Positions 37,034 to 48,352 of a DNA stretch of 64,000 nucleotides are shown here, one piece after another (position 1 is the stretch's first letter; each line of letters begins with the position of its first letter). The DNA lies in NCBI RefSeq assembly GCF_937616625.2, contig NC_065570.1, positions 48,475,665 through 48,539,664 on the forward strand, read 5' to 3'. Position numbers and translations under genes: made by a program. The notes beneath the pieces were generated by a model. It made no database searches. It was not told where the DNA came from and saw nothing but the letters and a program-made list of their open reading frames with translations. This DNA is from Mercurialis annua (Eukaryota > Streptophyta > Magnoliopsida > Malpighiales > Euphorbiaceae).

Positions 37034-37044
37034 GTTGGGGAGGA
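37034..37044 (+). promoter_or_regulatory. Polypurine tract 1
   Basis: TTGGGGAGGA lies immediately before the TGTAATATCC start of LTR 2, the position of plus-strand priming. Confidence 0.85.
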
Positions 37045-37185
37045 TGTAATATCCCGGAAAATTTTCAAATCTTTCTAATGTGTTTTTGGAAATTAATTGA
37101 GACTTCTTCGGTTTGACGGTTCAATTCGTAAATTAAATTTTGGTCCGGTTCGATTTTTAGGTTCGCGACTAGTTCCCTTATTCTT

Positions 37186-37480
37186 GTGGTTCAACCAAAA
37201 AGGTTGAACCACTTTCGCGAATCAGGTCTCAAAAGAGACCTGACTCTTTTTCGAATAGTCTCGTTCGAGAATTGGAATTCTCGAACGAGACACCAACAAT
37301 TTAGCTGAGTCTCGTTCGAGAATTCCAATTCTCGAACGAGAACTCAGTGTTTAAAGCCTGGTCTCGTTCGAGAATTCCAATTCTCGAACGAGAACTCAGT
37401 GTTTAAAGCCTGGTCTCGTTCGAGACCAGGGTTCTCGAACGAGAACCAGCTTTAAATTGCTGTTCTCGTTCGAGAACAGC
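37186..37480. repeat. Hairpin cluster of LTR 2 (longest version)
   Basis: As in LTR 1 but with two tandem copies of a 52 bp unit containing TTCTCGAACGAGAACTCAG, TTTAAAGCCTGG and TCTCGTTCGAGAATT. The palindromic half-site TCTCGTTCGAGA or its complement occurs about ten times in under 250 bp. Confidence 0.92.
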
Positions 37481-38722
37481 TATACCAGTGCGGGGGGGTA
37501 TATTTGTCACCCGTTTCTAACCTAATCGACCTACTTAAATACCTAAACTTTAACTCTACTTCATTCTTCATGCTACAAATAAACTCTAGCCTCCATCATC
37601 TCCCATTTTCGCTGAGAAATCGTTGATCGTTATCGCTCCCAAAGTTTGAGAAAAATTATCGGTATGGTTTGTCTTTGATTTCAGTTTTTGGTTTTGAACG
37701 GCTTTCCGTATTTTTGATCGTTCTCTCTCGTTTCTAGATCAAAATTGATTCCGCTTGATCTCAGGCGTTCTAGTCTCGTGTGCCTTCGATCCCCCACCTT
37801 GTTTTCGTTGAACGGTACGCTATCGATCCCGTTTCAATCGCCGTACGGTTTCCGTTTTAAGGTTATGAAATCTGTTTTTGTGAAGTTTGTTTTCTGCCGA
37901 ATCTTTTCATTATCTTGGGCCATGATCATGATTTTTGTTATGGTTATTAGCATTCATGATTGTTAGGATTGATTAACTGAATTGATTGAGCCGTGTTATT
38001 GTGTTGTGTGAATCGCCGGATGGGTTGTTTTGATTGATTATCCGCCATTGTTAGACCTTTGTTTTGCTTATGAATACAGTGCATACATGCTTCTTTGAGT
38101 AAGGATTATTTGGGTTTAGTAAAGAGTTTATGAGTTTAAGGGAATTTTGGGTTTACTGCTTGTATTTTGAGCTTTGTTCTTGGCGGGAATTTGGTTACTT
38201 GTTTAAGGTCTAACAATGGCGCTGTTAATGGCATGATCAAATTGGTTTGGTTTCTTTAATTAAAGAGGATGGCAAAATAGCTATTGTAATCACCAAAATG
38301 TTTTACTTAAATCCAATAAATGCTTAAAGTTAGTTTTATCCCTTGTTTGCTTAATAATTGGTTTTTATTATGATTTTAAAAAGAATTTATCGTAAAGGAT
38401 AAACATTTTACAAACTTAGGTTAATATAATTACTCGGGTAATTATATTTGTTTTCAAATACCAAAGTGGCTAAGTTACAATTTAACCCTCGAAAATTCTT
38501 AAATTTATTTGATTAGGTTAATGGTTATTAACTAATATTTGTTTTGAATAAGAAACAAAAATATTTATATTTAATTTCGAATATCAATTTGGCATGAAAT
38601 TGGTTAAATTGCAATTTAGCCGTTGAACTTATTTTATAACTTAATTAAGTGGATTTTGATTAGTAACTTATATTTTGTTTTAATTATAAACTAGAGTAAT
38701 TAATTTGATTTTAAATATCAAA

Positions 38723-38830
38723 TTGGCTAAAGTACAGTTTAGTCCTTAAGTGGCTAAAGTACAGTTTAGTCCTTTAGTGGCTAAAGTACAGTTTAGTCCC
38801 TAATTGGCTAAAGTACAGTTTAGTCCCTAA
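38723..38830 (+). repeat. ~29 bp tandem repeat in LTR 2
   Basis: Four copies of GGCTAAAGTACAGTTTAGTCC with short spacers, corresponding to 30573-30680 of LTR 1. Confidence 0.9.
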
Positions 38831-40255
38831 ACTTTTATAAACTTAAAATGATTAAGTTTTTGATTGTAACTCGGCTTACTTGAAGTTAAAGATATTGGGT
38901 TCCGTTTTAAATATTGATTTATTATTTTACCAAAATTGATTTTATAATTATAAACTATGGTTTATAATTGGGTATGATTACACTTATTTTATCAAGGGGA
39001 TTTTGAGAATTATAAACGCCGGTTTATATTTTGATAAAATATTTTGGGTCGGGTTAGACTTGGATCACCCGACATGTGAGGTAGCTTGGTAGTTATTGGT
39101 AACTCGGCTAACCCAATATTTGAGGAAATGTATTTAAGTTATTATTTATTTATTATTAAGTAATATTTTTCGGAACGGATTTTAAAGCGGAAACCCAATA
39201 GACTTTGTTTAATTATTTGAGTATTGTATTACTCGATGTGATTCATTTTGACTCGGGTCATTACGTGATTAATTGTTCATTCTATTCTTGCTACGTTTAT
39301 GCTTGGCTCGGTATTGTGCTAGTCCTATGTGGTGTCTAGTATTCTTAGAGTTAGGGGTTGAATGGAGTTTAACTTATATATTGTTTTAGACCCGTCGACT
39401 GCTCGTGCTTCGGAGTCTACGCAGGATTAGCTGTTTGCCAAGATTCACGTGGATAAGCAAGCAGTGAGTTTGTAGTGCTATTTACCGCTTTATTAAGTAC
39501 CACAATTTATTTTAGTATTATAAATGTTTTCGAATTGTTTTAAGCGATTATGGATCTGGATTGAAACGAGCTACTTGATAGGCTTGTATCGAGACTGTGT
39601 GCACCGGTAAGTACTCTGGGATCGGCAGACTAAGGTCTTGCTTACGCTGGTAATTTGACGAGGATTTGTTCCCGTCCACTTTGGGTTTTTTTTTTCAGTA
39701 TGCTATGTCATACTTACGCTGGGATCATTTCAATACTGTTATTTCATAATCATATTATATTAGTATAAAAGGTTTTGATTTAAGGGTTTTAAACTTAATA
39801 AATGTAAATAGTATTGCGAACTCATCTCAGTATATCTGACCCCGTTGTTTTCCCAAATTTTCTAGGTTTATTATTTTGAGCGAGTCTGCAGATCTCCGAA
39901 TCTTTATCCCTCGGAGGTTTATTGTCTTTTTAATAAATTGTCAAACTACTTTTATTCTTAGACCGCAGTAGTAAATTAGAAGTCTATATTATTCTAGTCT
40001 GTTTGTCGGATTTGTCTGACTGGCTTTCTTTTATGCTTTGGCATTAATATTGTTTAACTCTGGTTATATTTATTTAATGATAGTACTTATATTTAAACTG
40101 TTAGTTTAAGTTGGAGTCTCGGTTGCCCCGAGCATTGGATTTTCTGCAGGTTTATCTGATTGATGGTTTTCCGCAAGGCTTGCTACGGGTTTTGGTACAA
40201 CCATACCCATACCCTAGCGCCGGTCGCGATCCATGAAATTGGGTCGTGAAAAACT

Positions 40256-40273
40256 TGGTATCAGAGCTTTGGT
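40256..40273 (+). promoter_or_regulatory. Primer binding site, internal region 2
   Basis: Second copy of TGGTATCAGAGCTTTGG, four bases after LTR 2. Confidence 0.9.
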
Positions 40274-41279
40274 TTCAAACCAAGGCCTTATGCATGTTAA
40301 TTGTTATGTGTTTTTGGCATGATAAGTTGATATCGTGTCTTAGGAACTACTGCGGAATTAGGATTCATGTCTTGTCTTTTAAAACGTCATCATTTGTTTT
40401 CAAACCTTCAGCCTACATCCTATAGGTGATGTCTGTCAGTCCTTAATTGGTATTGATGTTTTGATTGACAATTTATTTCACTTGGATGTTAATTGCTGTG
40501 TTTTATCATGTTGAGATTATTTCACTTGGCTGATCATAATTGCTTTCGATTTCTCGGGAAATCACAGGTTGGTAAATTTTCCTAAAAACTCATACTTGGG
40601 TATGATGTTGTTTGATAAAACTTGTCGTTTATGCCTAAAACGATTTAGAATATATGGTAATGTTACAGTTATTTTACGTGATGCGTTGAACTGCTTTTGC
40701 CTTGTTAATAAAGTACATCTTGGCTTTGGCCTCAATTGTTGATTTTAAATGTGATCGTATGTTGGGCGTTAGCCTGGGTTTTTCAATTAAAGAGGTTTTG
40801 GGTTAAACCTTAAAACGTGTTTTGATTGTCATGCATTGTTTGACCACATGTTGATTTAAAGATTTTCATTGGGAATATTGTTTTATCTGATTTGTGTTTC
40901 GACACAAAATCATAAGAGAAGTTTGATTTTAAATTCTTAAAAGGTTTGATTTTTGATTGAGTTACCAGTAAAAAGAAATTCTTGTATTTTGAAATATTAT
41001 GTTTGGTTTGGTGTTAACAAGCGATAAATTCAAAATGATATTTTATGAGATAAGCCATTGTTTTAAGAATTTAGCGATGAAATTATTTTACCATGTTGTA
41101 GTATGTCAGCCTTTTAAATTTTTGGGATTTAAGGAATAAATGTTGGAGATTAAAGATTTCTCACTTGAGTTTTTAAATTACTGTTTAGCGGTTGGGTTAA
41201 GTTGAGCTCCCAAATTTGAAAGGGTGGAAATTGGATTAAAATATTTTTCCGAATTTACAAATATTTTGAATACATTTTA

Positions 41280-41616
41280 GGCCAAACCCATGTAGAGGTC
41301 CCTGTACTTAACACTTTTTTTTCCATAGGTCCTTATACTTCATTTTTGTATCATCTGGTCCCTCTACTTACCTATTTTTGATTTTCAGGTCCTTCGTGAG
41401 TTTTTTCCAGTCCCTCTACTTACAATTTTTGTTTCCTCAAGTCCCTCTACTTACAATTTTTGTTTCCTCCAGTCATACAAAAGGACCGAAAAAAACTCAT
41501 AAAGGACCTGAAAATCAAAAATAGGTAAGTAGAGGGATCAAATAATACAAAAATGAAGTATAAGGACTTACGGGAAAAAATGTGTAAAGTACAGGGACCT
41601 TTATATGGGTTAAGCC
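41280..41616. mobile_element. Same MITE duplicated in internal region 2
   Basis: Identical position, ends and TACATTTTA duplications (41271-41279, 41617-41625) as the copy at 33128-33464. It therefore inserted once, before the array duplicated. Confidence 0.88.
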
Positions 41617-44600
41617 TACATTTTATAAACGGTTGCTTTGGGTTCGACTGGGATCACCCAAATTTAGGAGTTGAGCTTGGTAGTTGTAATGACTCGGCTA
41701 CCTCGATGATTTTATGGTTTGAGATACTTGGGTATTCGTTTTAAAGCAACTGATTAATAAGAAGAGACTTTTACAAATTGTGATTTTGTTTTAACAGAGG
41801 GGTTCAACAAAACTTGGGAGTTTTCGTATTCGACTTTAAATTTCAAAACTAATTTTGAAGCATGATTTTTAAAGGATGATATAATTACATGGTAATTTTA
41901 AAGTGAGATTTCAAAAATATTGTGGCATGTCCTGTTTTGTCATTTAAGTATGCTTGGGTAAATTTTTGCTTAATGGCAACACTTATGTGGTTTATGATTT
42001 GTAGCAATCACAATATTTTTGGTTCTGATTTGGGTGGTATAATTCGCTTACATGTCGGATTAAGTTAATTGTTTTGTTTCATCTATTCGTGCGAAGTAGC
42101 ACGTGGGGGATGATTTATTTCATACGGTTATGGTAAATACCTGATTTTTGGTTTGATTGTGAGTCAGATTTTTGTTCAGACCCTGTTTTGATATAATATC
42201 AACTGGGGATAAGCTGAGTTTTCTATATTACGGTTTAGATCGAAATCCTTGGGTTTCGACATCAAGGTAGAGGAGGGAAATATTCCCTTGGATTGGCTAA
42301 TGGTTTCTAGTTATCCTAGAATGGATAGTGAAAATTCTAAACCGAGAAGATAGATCGGTGTAATGATACACTGGTGTTTTCATCAAGTATAATGATGCGA
42401 TGCGAGAGCTGGCGATAAAGTTTGTAGGAACGTATTGATGTGTTATTTCTTTAGGAATAAGTTTCAGTTTGGGTTGAGGTTAGTTGGATGCTCAGGTAAT
42501 GAAGTTGTTAAGAGGAGTTGTTTGTAGCATTTAGTGTTACTAGGTTGCAAGTAAGGAAATTGAGAAATATTTTGAGGTTATCGAGTGCACATCTCACAGA
42601 GTGTAACGTCTAGCAAATGTTTTATTGAGAAATGGATTTCAAAGGTTGATATGTTAAAATATTTGAAATATTTTTAACACGTAATTATGCCCAGACATAC
42701 CATGAACATGCATTTTAAATGTCACAAATAGGATTGCATTGAGCATTGAGAATGTTCACTAAATAAAAAGATAAATTAATAATTGATACATGCATAATAG
42801 TACATGCATCACGTGCATTGATATGATTAGGGTTGGATGCAACTCTTTGGGGATGAGAGATGTCATCACCCTGGCGCACAATTATGTAAAATGGATTTTA
42901 TCGATAAATTGTTTTGAGAAAGATGTTTTGAAATAAACTCGCGAGTCACTTTGTGATACATTTATTTATAAAGTTGTTGGATTTCAAATGATTTTGAAAC
43001 CGTTACTGAAAGGTAGCTAGACAAATACTCTGTGATGATGGTGATGATTATTGGACATTTACGTTGTGAACGATTGGTCTGTAGAATCAGAATTTTGTGG
43101 AATGAGTAAGAATGATTTTTAGGTTGCGCTCGAGATATAATTGTGCTAAGAGCGGTATAGTGTATTTTAGAATAGAAAGCTTCATGTTAATTAAGGATTT
43201 ATGGATTTAGAATGTTGGTTATGCTCCATGAGTGTATATACACTATATTTTTGTTTTAAACAAAACTTTATCTTTCCAGATTTAAAATTGTCCAAAGTAT
43301 TTTGGTGAATTGATAAAAGGAATGTTTATAAACAAGGAATTTATATTGCTGATTTTACTTTTCTGAGGAAAGGGAGAAATTTTGTCAAAATTGATTTAAA
43401 AAGAGATAATAAATTTTTCGCTTAAACGATTTCTTCAATTTGTGTTTTTGTTTGAAAAAATTTAGAAGCAATTTAAAATTGTGGGATGTTTGAAAGATCA
43501 ATGTGTATTTTAAATACAGAGGATTTTGCCACTTTTGGCCTGCAAAGTATAGACTATTTAAAAAGTTTTTAACAAGTTTGAATTAAAAAGAACATAAATT
43601 TTGTCAATTGAACCTGTTTTATAGATTTACAAATGTATTGGAGAGTAAGAGGAAATTTAGGATTTAAATGTGGAGGTTTTAGAAATTTTTCAAGGGTTTG
43701 GAAAACCGATGGTTTTTTAACGGTAAAAGTATTTCAATTTCGAATGAAAAAGGAGGTGTAAGACGTGGAGTCTTTTAAACAAAGTAGAAATTTTTCTGTA
43801 TATAAAATATTTGGTATTAAAAGATTTTATACCCACATGAGTTAGTTTCGAGCATAACTGACAATCCGGTCGTAGTAAACTGGTCGAATTGATCTATCGT
43901 TGTATACGATGTTATAGTCAATTGATTGAATAATTTAAGAATTTGAGTTCGATTTGGTTATATGAGATAGATGATTTGAGAATCGAGAATCGCGGTTAGT
44001 AGGTTTCGACAACCATGATTGGTTGATCGATTTTGTTAATTCATAGTATAATTGTAATGTTTGTATATCGTTTGATCATGGTTGAACCCTCGTTGTGAGA
44101 GACAAAAATTTTGAGTAGTCAGATGCAGTCGATGTTCAGCTTAGTTGGGGCATTATGTTTCTAAATGACTGAAGAAATTATTACAATTGAGTTTGTTTAT
44201 TACTAATCTAGAGTTTCTCATTATGAGTCAAGTTCACGTTTGCTTGGGAAATTCGGTATGCGTCTTGTGCTTTATGATTCACAAGTTAATAGTATTATCG
44301 AATTGCTATGAATCATCGGGATTGGATGATTATTATAGTTTTGTTATGGAACCGAAATACTATCTGAAGTTTATTGGGTTTAGTTATCAATAATTTTAAT
44401 GTAGAGATGCTATAAGTGGAAGTGAGTAAGTGTTTTAGAAAATAGATTTTGTCAGCGATGTTTGCAATGTTATTGTTTTTGTTCGAGACAAAAGATTTGG
44501 AATTATAAAACTATAGTTGAGCTTGGCGCTTAATCGTGTGTTTGACATTGAGGATTTTATAATGATGAGTTTTGAGCTGGTTTTGGAAGCCACTCTGGTA

Positions 44601-45186
44601 TAGAGTAATTGTGACTTTCAGTAAATAATTGTGTTACTAATAGTTGGAGCACCAAATTGTTAGAAACAGGAATTGGTACTTATGTGTGTTGTGATCGCTT
44701 ATATTGCGAATCAAAGTCAGTTTTGAGATTCGAAATTTGTTCTTTATTATCCTAGGTATATCAGCCGAGTGTGGTGTAGTAGAATTTGTTTTATCTTAGT
44801 TGATCTCACTTAGAGTTGCATTTTCGTTTATGCCTAGTGGAAGATGTGTCGGTAATTTGGTGACCTCTGAGTGTGCTCGGTTTTGCAACTGAAGGTTTTG
44901 AGTTGTTTCAATTGACAACCTGTTGAGTTTTCTTACGCGTGTGCGTATGTCGTTGAGCATGGTATACCTTTGATTACCGTGGGGTTGGTTTCTTGGTTGA
45001 GAACTATTCTTTAATGACAAAAGTCGTTTGTAGTGTTGTTGTTTTTGTTGTCTCTGTTTACTTTGGGTATCTTGTAGATGCGTTTCCTTATCGTCTTTTT
45101 ACATTTTGTCCAGCTGTACGTGTAATTTTATGTTATGTGGTACGTCGATGATTTGGGTTTTAAATTCGAGGACGAATTTATAATTA

Positions 45187-45197
45187 GTTGGGGAGGA
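45187..45197 (+). promoter_or_regulatory. Polypurine tract 2
   Basis: TTGGGGAGGA directly before the start of LTR 3. Confidence 0.85.
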
Positions 45198-45338
45198 TGT
45201 AATATCCCGGAAAATTTTCAAATCTTTCTAATGTGTTTTTGGAAATTAATTGAGACTTCTTCGGTTTGACGGTTCAATTCGTAAATTAAATTTTGGTCCG
45301 GTTCGATTTTTAGGTTCGCGACTAGTTCCCTTATTCTT

Positions 45339-45581
45339 GTGGTTCAACCAAAAAGGTTGAACCACTTTCGCGAATCAGGTCTCAAAAGAGACCTGACTCT
45401 TTTTCGAATAGTCTCGTTCGAGAATTGGAATTCTCGAACGAGACACCAACAATTTAGCTGAGTCTCGTTCGAGAATTCCAATTCTCGAACGAGAACTCAG
45501 TGTTTAAAGCCTGGTCTCGTTCGAGACCAGGGTTCTCGAACGAGAACCAGCTTTAAATTGCTGTTCTCGTTCGAGAACAGC
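45339..45581. repeat. Hairpin cluster of LTR 3
   Basis: Same organisation as in LTR 2 with a single 52 bp unit. Confidence 0.9.
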
Positions 45582-46823
45582 TATACCAGTGCGGGGGGGT
45601 ATATTTGTCACCCGTTTCTAACCTAATCGACCTACTTAAATACCTAAACTTTAACTCTACTTCATTCTTCATGCTACAAATAAACTCTAGCCTCCATCAT
45701 CTCCCATTTTCGCTGAGAAATCGTTGATCGTTATCGCTCCCAAAGTTTGAGAAAAATTATCGGTATGGTTTGTCTTTGATTTCAGTTTTTGGTTTTGAAC
45801 GGCTTTCCGTATTTTTGATCGTTCTCTCTCGTTTCTAGATCAAAATTGATTCCGCTTGATCTCAGGCGTTCTAGTCTCGTGTGCCTTCGATCCCCCACCT
45901 TGTTTTCGTTGAACGGTACGCTATCGATCCCGTTTCAATCGCCGTACGGTTTCCGTTTTAAGGTTATGAAATCTGTTTTTGTGAAGTTTGTTTTCTGCCG
46001 AATCTTTTCATTATCTTGGGCCATGATCATGATTTTTGTTATGGTTATTAGCATTCATGATTGTTAGGATTGATTAACTGAATTGATTGAGCCGTGTTAT
46101 TGTGTTGTGTGAATCGCCGGATGGGTTGTTTTGATTGATTATCCGCCATTGTTAGACCTTTGTTTTGCTTATGAATACAGTGCATACATGCTTCTTTGAG
46201 TAAGGATTATTTGGGTTTAGTAAAGAGTTTATGAGTTTAAGGGAATTTTGGGTTTACTGCTTGTATTTTGAGCTTTGTTCTTGGCGGGAATTTGGTTACT
46301 TGTTTAAGGTCTAACAATGGCGCTGTTAATGGCATGATCAAATTGGTTTGGTTTCTTTAATTAAAGAGGATGGCAAAATAGCTATTGTAATCACCAAAAT
46401 GTTTTACTTAAATCCAATAAATGCTTAAAGTTAGTTTTATCCCTTGTTTGCTTAATAATTGGTTTTTATTATGATTTTAAAAAGAATTTATCGTAAAGGA
46501 TAAACATTTTACAAACTTAGGTTAATATAATTACTCGGGTAATTATATTTGTTTTCAAATACCAAAGTGGCTAAGTTACAATTTAACCCTCGAAAATTCT
46601 TAAATTTATTTGATTAGGTTAATTGTTATTAACTAATATTTGTTTTGAATAAGAAACAAAAATATTTATATTTAATTTCGAATATCAATTTGGCATGAAA
46701 TTGGTTAAATTGCAATTTAGCCGTTGAACTTATTTTATAACTTAATTAAGTGGATTTTGATTAGTAACTTATATTTTGTTTTAATTATAAACTAGAGTAA
46801 TTAATTTGATTTTAAATATCAAA

Positions 46824-46931
46824 TTGGCTAAAGTACAGTTTAGTCCTTAAGTGGCTAAAGTACAGTTTAGTCCTTTAGTGGCTAAAGTACAGTTTAGTCC
46901 CTAATTGGCTAAAGTACAGTTTAGTCCCTAA
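46824..46931 (+). repeat. ~29 bp tandem repeat in LTR 3
   Basis: Four copies of GGCTAAAGTACAGTTTAGTCC, corresponding to those in LTR 1 and LTR 2. Confidence 0.9.
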
Positions 46932-48352
46932 ACTTTTATAAACTTAAAATGATTAAGTTTTTGATTGTAACTCGGCTTACTTGAAGTTAAAGATATTGGG
47001 TTCCGTTTTAAATATTGATTTATTATTTTACCAAAATTGATTTTATAATTATAAACTATGGTTTATAATTGGGTATGATTACACTTATTTTATCAAGGGG
47101 ATTTTGAGAATTATAAACGCCGGTTTATATTTTGATAAAATATTTTGGGTCGGGTTAGACTTGGATCACCCGACATGTGAGGTAGCTTGGTAGTTATTGG
47201 TAACTCGGCTAACCCAATATTTGAGGAAATGTATTTAAGTTATTATTTATTTATTATTAAGTAATATTTTTCGGAACGGATTTTAAAGCGGAAACCCAAT
47301 AGACTTTGTTTAATTATTTGAGTATTGTATTACTCGATGTGATTCATTTTGACTCGGGTCATTACGTGATTAATTGTTCATTCTATTCTTGCTACGTTTA
47401 TGCTTGGCTCGATATTGTGCTAGTCCTATGTGGTGTCTAGTATTCTTAGAGTTAGGGGTTGAATGGAGTTTAACTTATATATTGTTTTAGACCCGTCGAC
47501 TGCTCGTGCTTCGGAGTCTACGCAGGATTAGCTGTTTGCCAAGATTCACGTGGATAAGCAAGCAGTGAGTTTGTAGTGCTATTTACCGCTTTATTAAGTA
47601 CCACAATTTATTTTAGTATTATAAATGTTTTCGAATTGTTTTAAGCGATTATGGATCTGGATTGAAACGAGCTACTTGATAGGCTTGTATCGAGACTGTG
47701 TGCACCGGTAAGTACTCTGGGATCGGCAGACTAAGGTCTTGCTTACGCTGGTAATTTGACGAGGATTTGTTCCCGTCCACTTTGGGTTTTTTTTTTCAGT
47801 ATGCTATGTCATACTTACGCTGGGATCATTTCAATACTGTTATTTCATAATCATATTATATTAGTATAAAAGGTTTTGATTTAAGGGTTTTAAACTTAAT
47901 AAATGTAAATAGTATTGCGAACTCATCTTAGTATATCTGACCCCGTTGTTTTCCCAAATTTTCTAGGTTTATTATTTTGAGCGAGTCTGCAGATCTCCGA
48001 ATCTTTATCCCTCGGAGGTTTATTGTCTTTTTAATAAATTGTCAAACTACTTTTATTCTTAGACCGCAGTAGTAAATTAGAAGTCTATATTATTCTAATC
48101 TGTTTGTCGGATTTGTCCGACTGGCTTTCTTTTATGCTTTGGCATTAATATTGTTTAACTCTGGTTATATTTATTTAATGATAGTACTTATATTTAAACT
48201 GTTAGTTTAAGTTAGAGTCTCGGTTGCCCCGAGCATTGGATTTTCTGCAGGTTTATCTGATTGATAGTTTTCCGCAAGGCTTGCTACGGGTTTTGGTACA
48301 ACCATACCCATACCCTAGCGCTGGTCGCGATCCATGAAATTGGGTCGTGACA

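Larger units (their letters stand above)
32100..37044 (+). mobile_element. Internal region 1 (4945 bp, non-coding)
   Basis: From primer site to polypurine tract. The longest open frames are below 70 codons and match no retroelement protein. A MITE sits at 33128-33464. It differs from internal region 2 by about seven changes that I can see: A at 33357 for T, one missing C near 35471, and five substitutions clustered at 36747-36760. Such near-identity means the duplication is far younger than the element's insertion. Confidence 0.9.
37045..40251 (+). repeat. LTR 2 (middle, 3207 bp, mosaic)
   Basis: From 37045 to about 39,850 it agrees with LTR 3 at about forty sites where LTR 1 differs (for example CAAATCTTTC, GCCGTTGAAC, GCAGGATTAG, CCGTTGTTTTCCC). 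From 39,997 to its end it agrees with LTR 1 at all the sites where LTR 3 differs (CTAGTCTG, TTGTCTGACTGG, AGTTGGAGTC, TGATGGTTTT, AGCGCCGGTC, and final TGAAA). It is 52 bp longer than LTR 3 because one hairpin unit is doubled. Confidence 0.93.
40252..45197 (+). mobile_element. Internal region 2 (4946 bp, non-coding)
   Basis: Offset of 8152 bp from internal region 1 and practically identical to it. It includes the same MITE, the same primer site and the same polypurine tract. It has an extra C at about 43613 and a distinct five-base cluster at about 44900-44913. Confidence 0.9.
28967..48352 (+). mobile_element. Tandem non-autonomous LTR retrotransposon array (LTR-int-LTR-int-LTR)
   Basis: The array starts TGTAATATCC and ends GGGTCGTGACA, and it is flanked by exact CTGTT duplications (28962-28966, 48353-48357). 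It holds three LTRs (28967-32099, 37045-40251, 45198-48352) and two internal regions (32100-37044, 40252-45197). Each internal region has a primer binding site matching initiator Met-tRNA and a polypurine tract. No gag, protease, reverse transcriptase or integrase is recognisable in 4.95 kb, so it fits the LARD class of non-autonomous elements. The end of the internal region (TTCGAGGACGAATTTATAAT before the polypurine tract) resembles gypsy elements of the Del/Tekay type. The single outer TSD means it entered as one element and then duplicated in place. Confidence 0.93.
45198..48352 (+). repeat. LTR 3 (right, 3155 bp)
   Basis: Starts TGTAATATCC and ends GGGTCGTGACA next to the TSD CTGTT. It matches LTR 2 in the first ~2.75 kb except for three sites (46622, 47412, 47930) and the 52 bp copy-number change. 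It differs from both other LTRs at five or more sites in the last 300 bp. It has one copy of the 52 bp hairpin unit. Confidence 0.93.
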
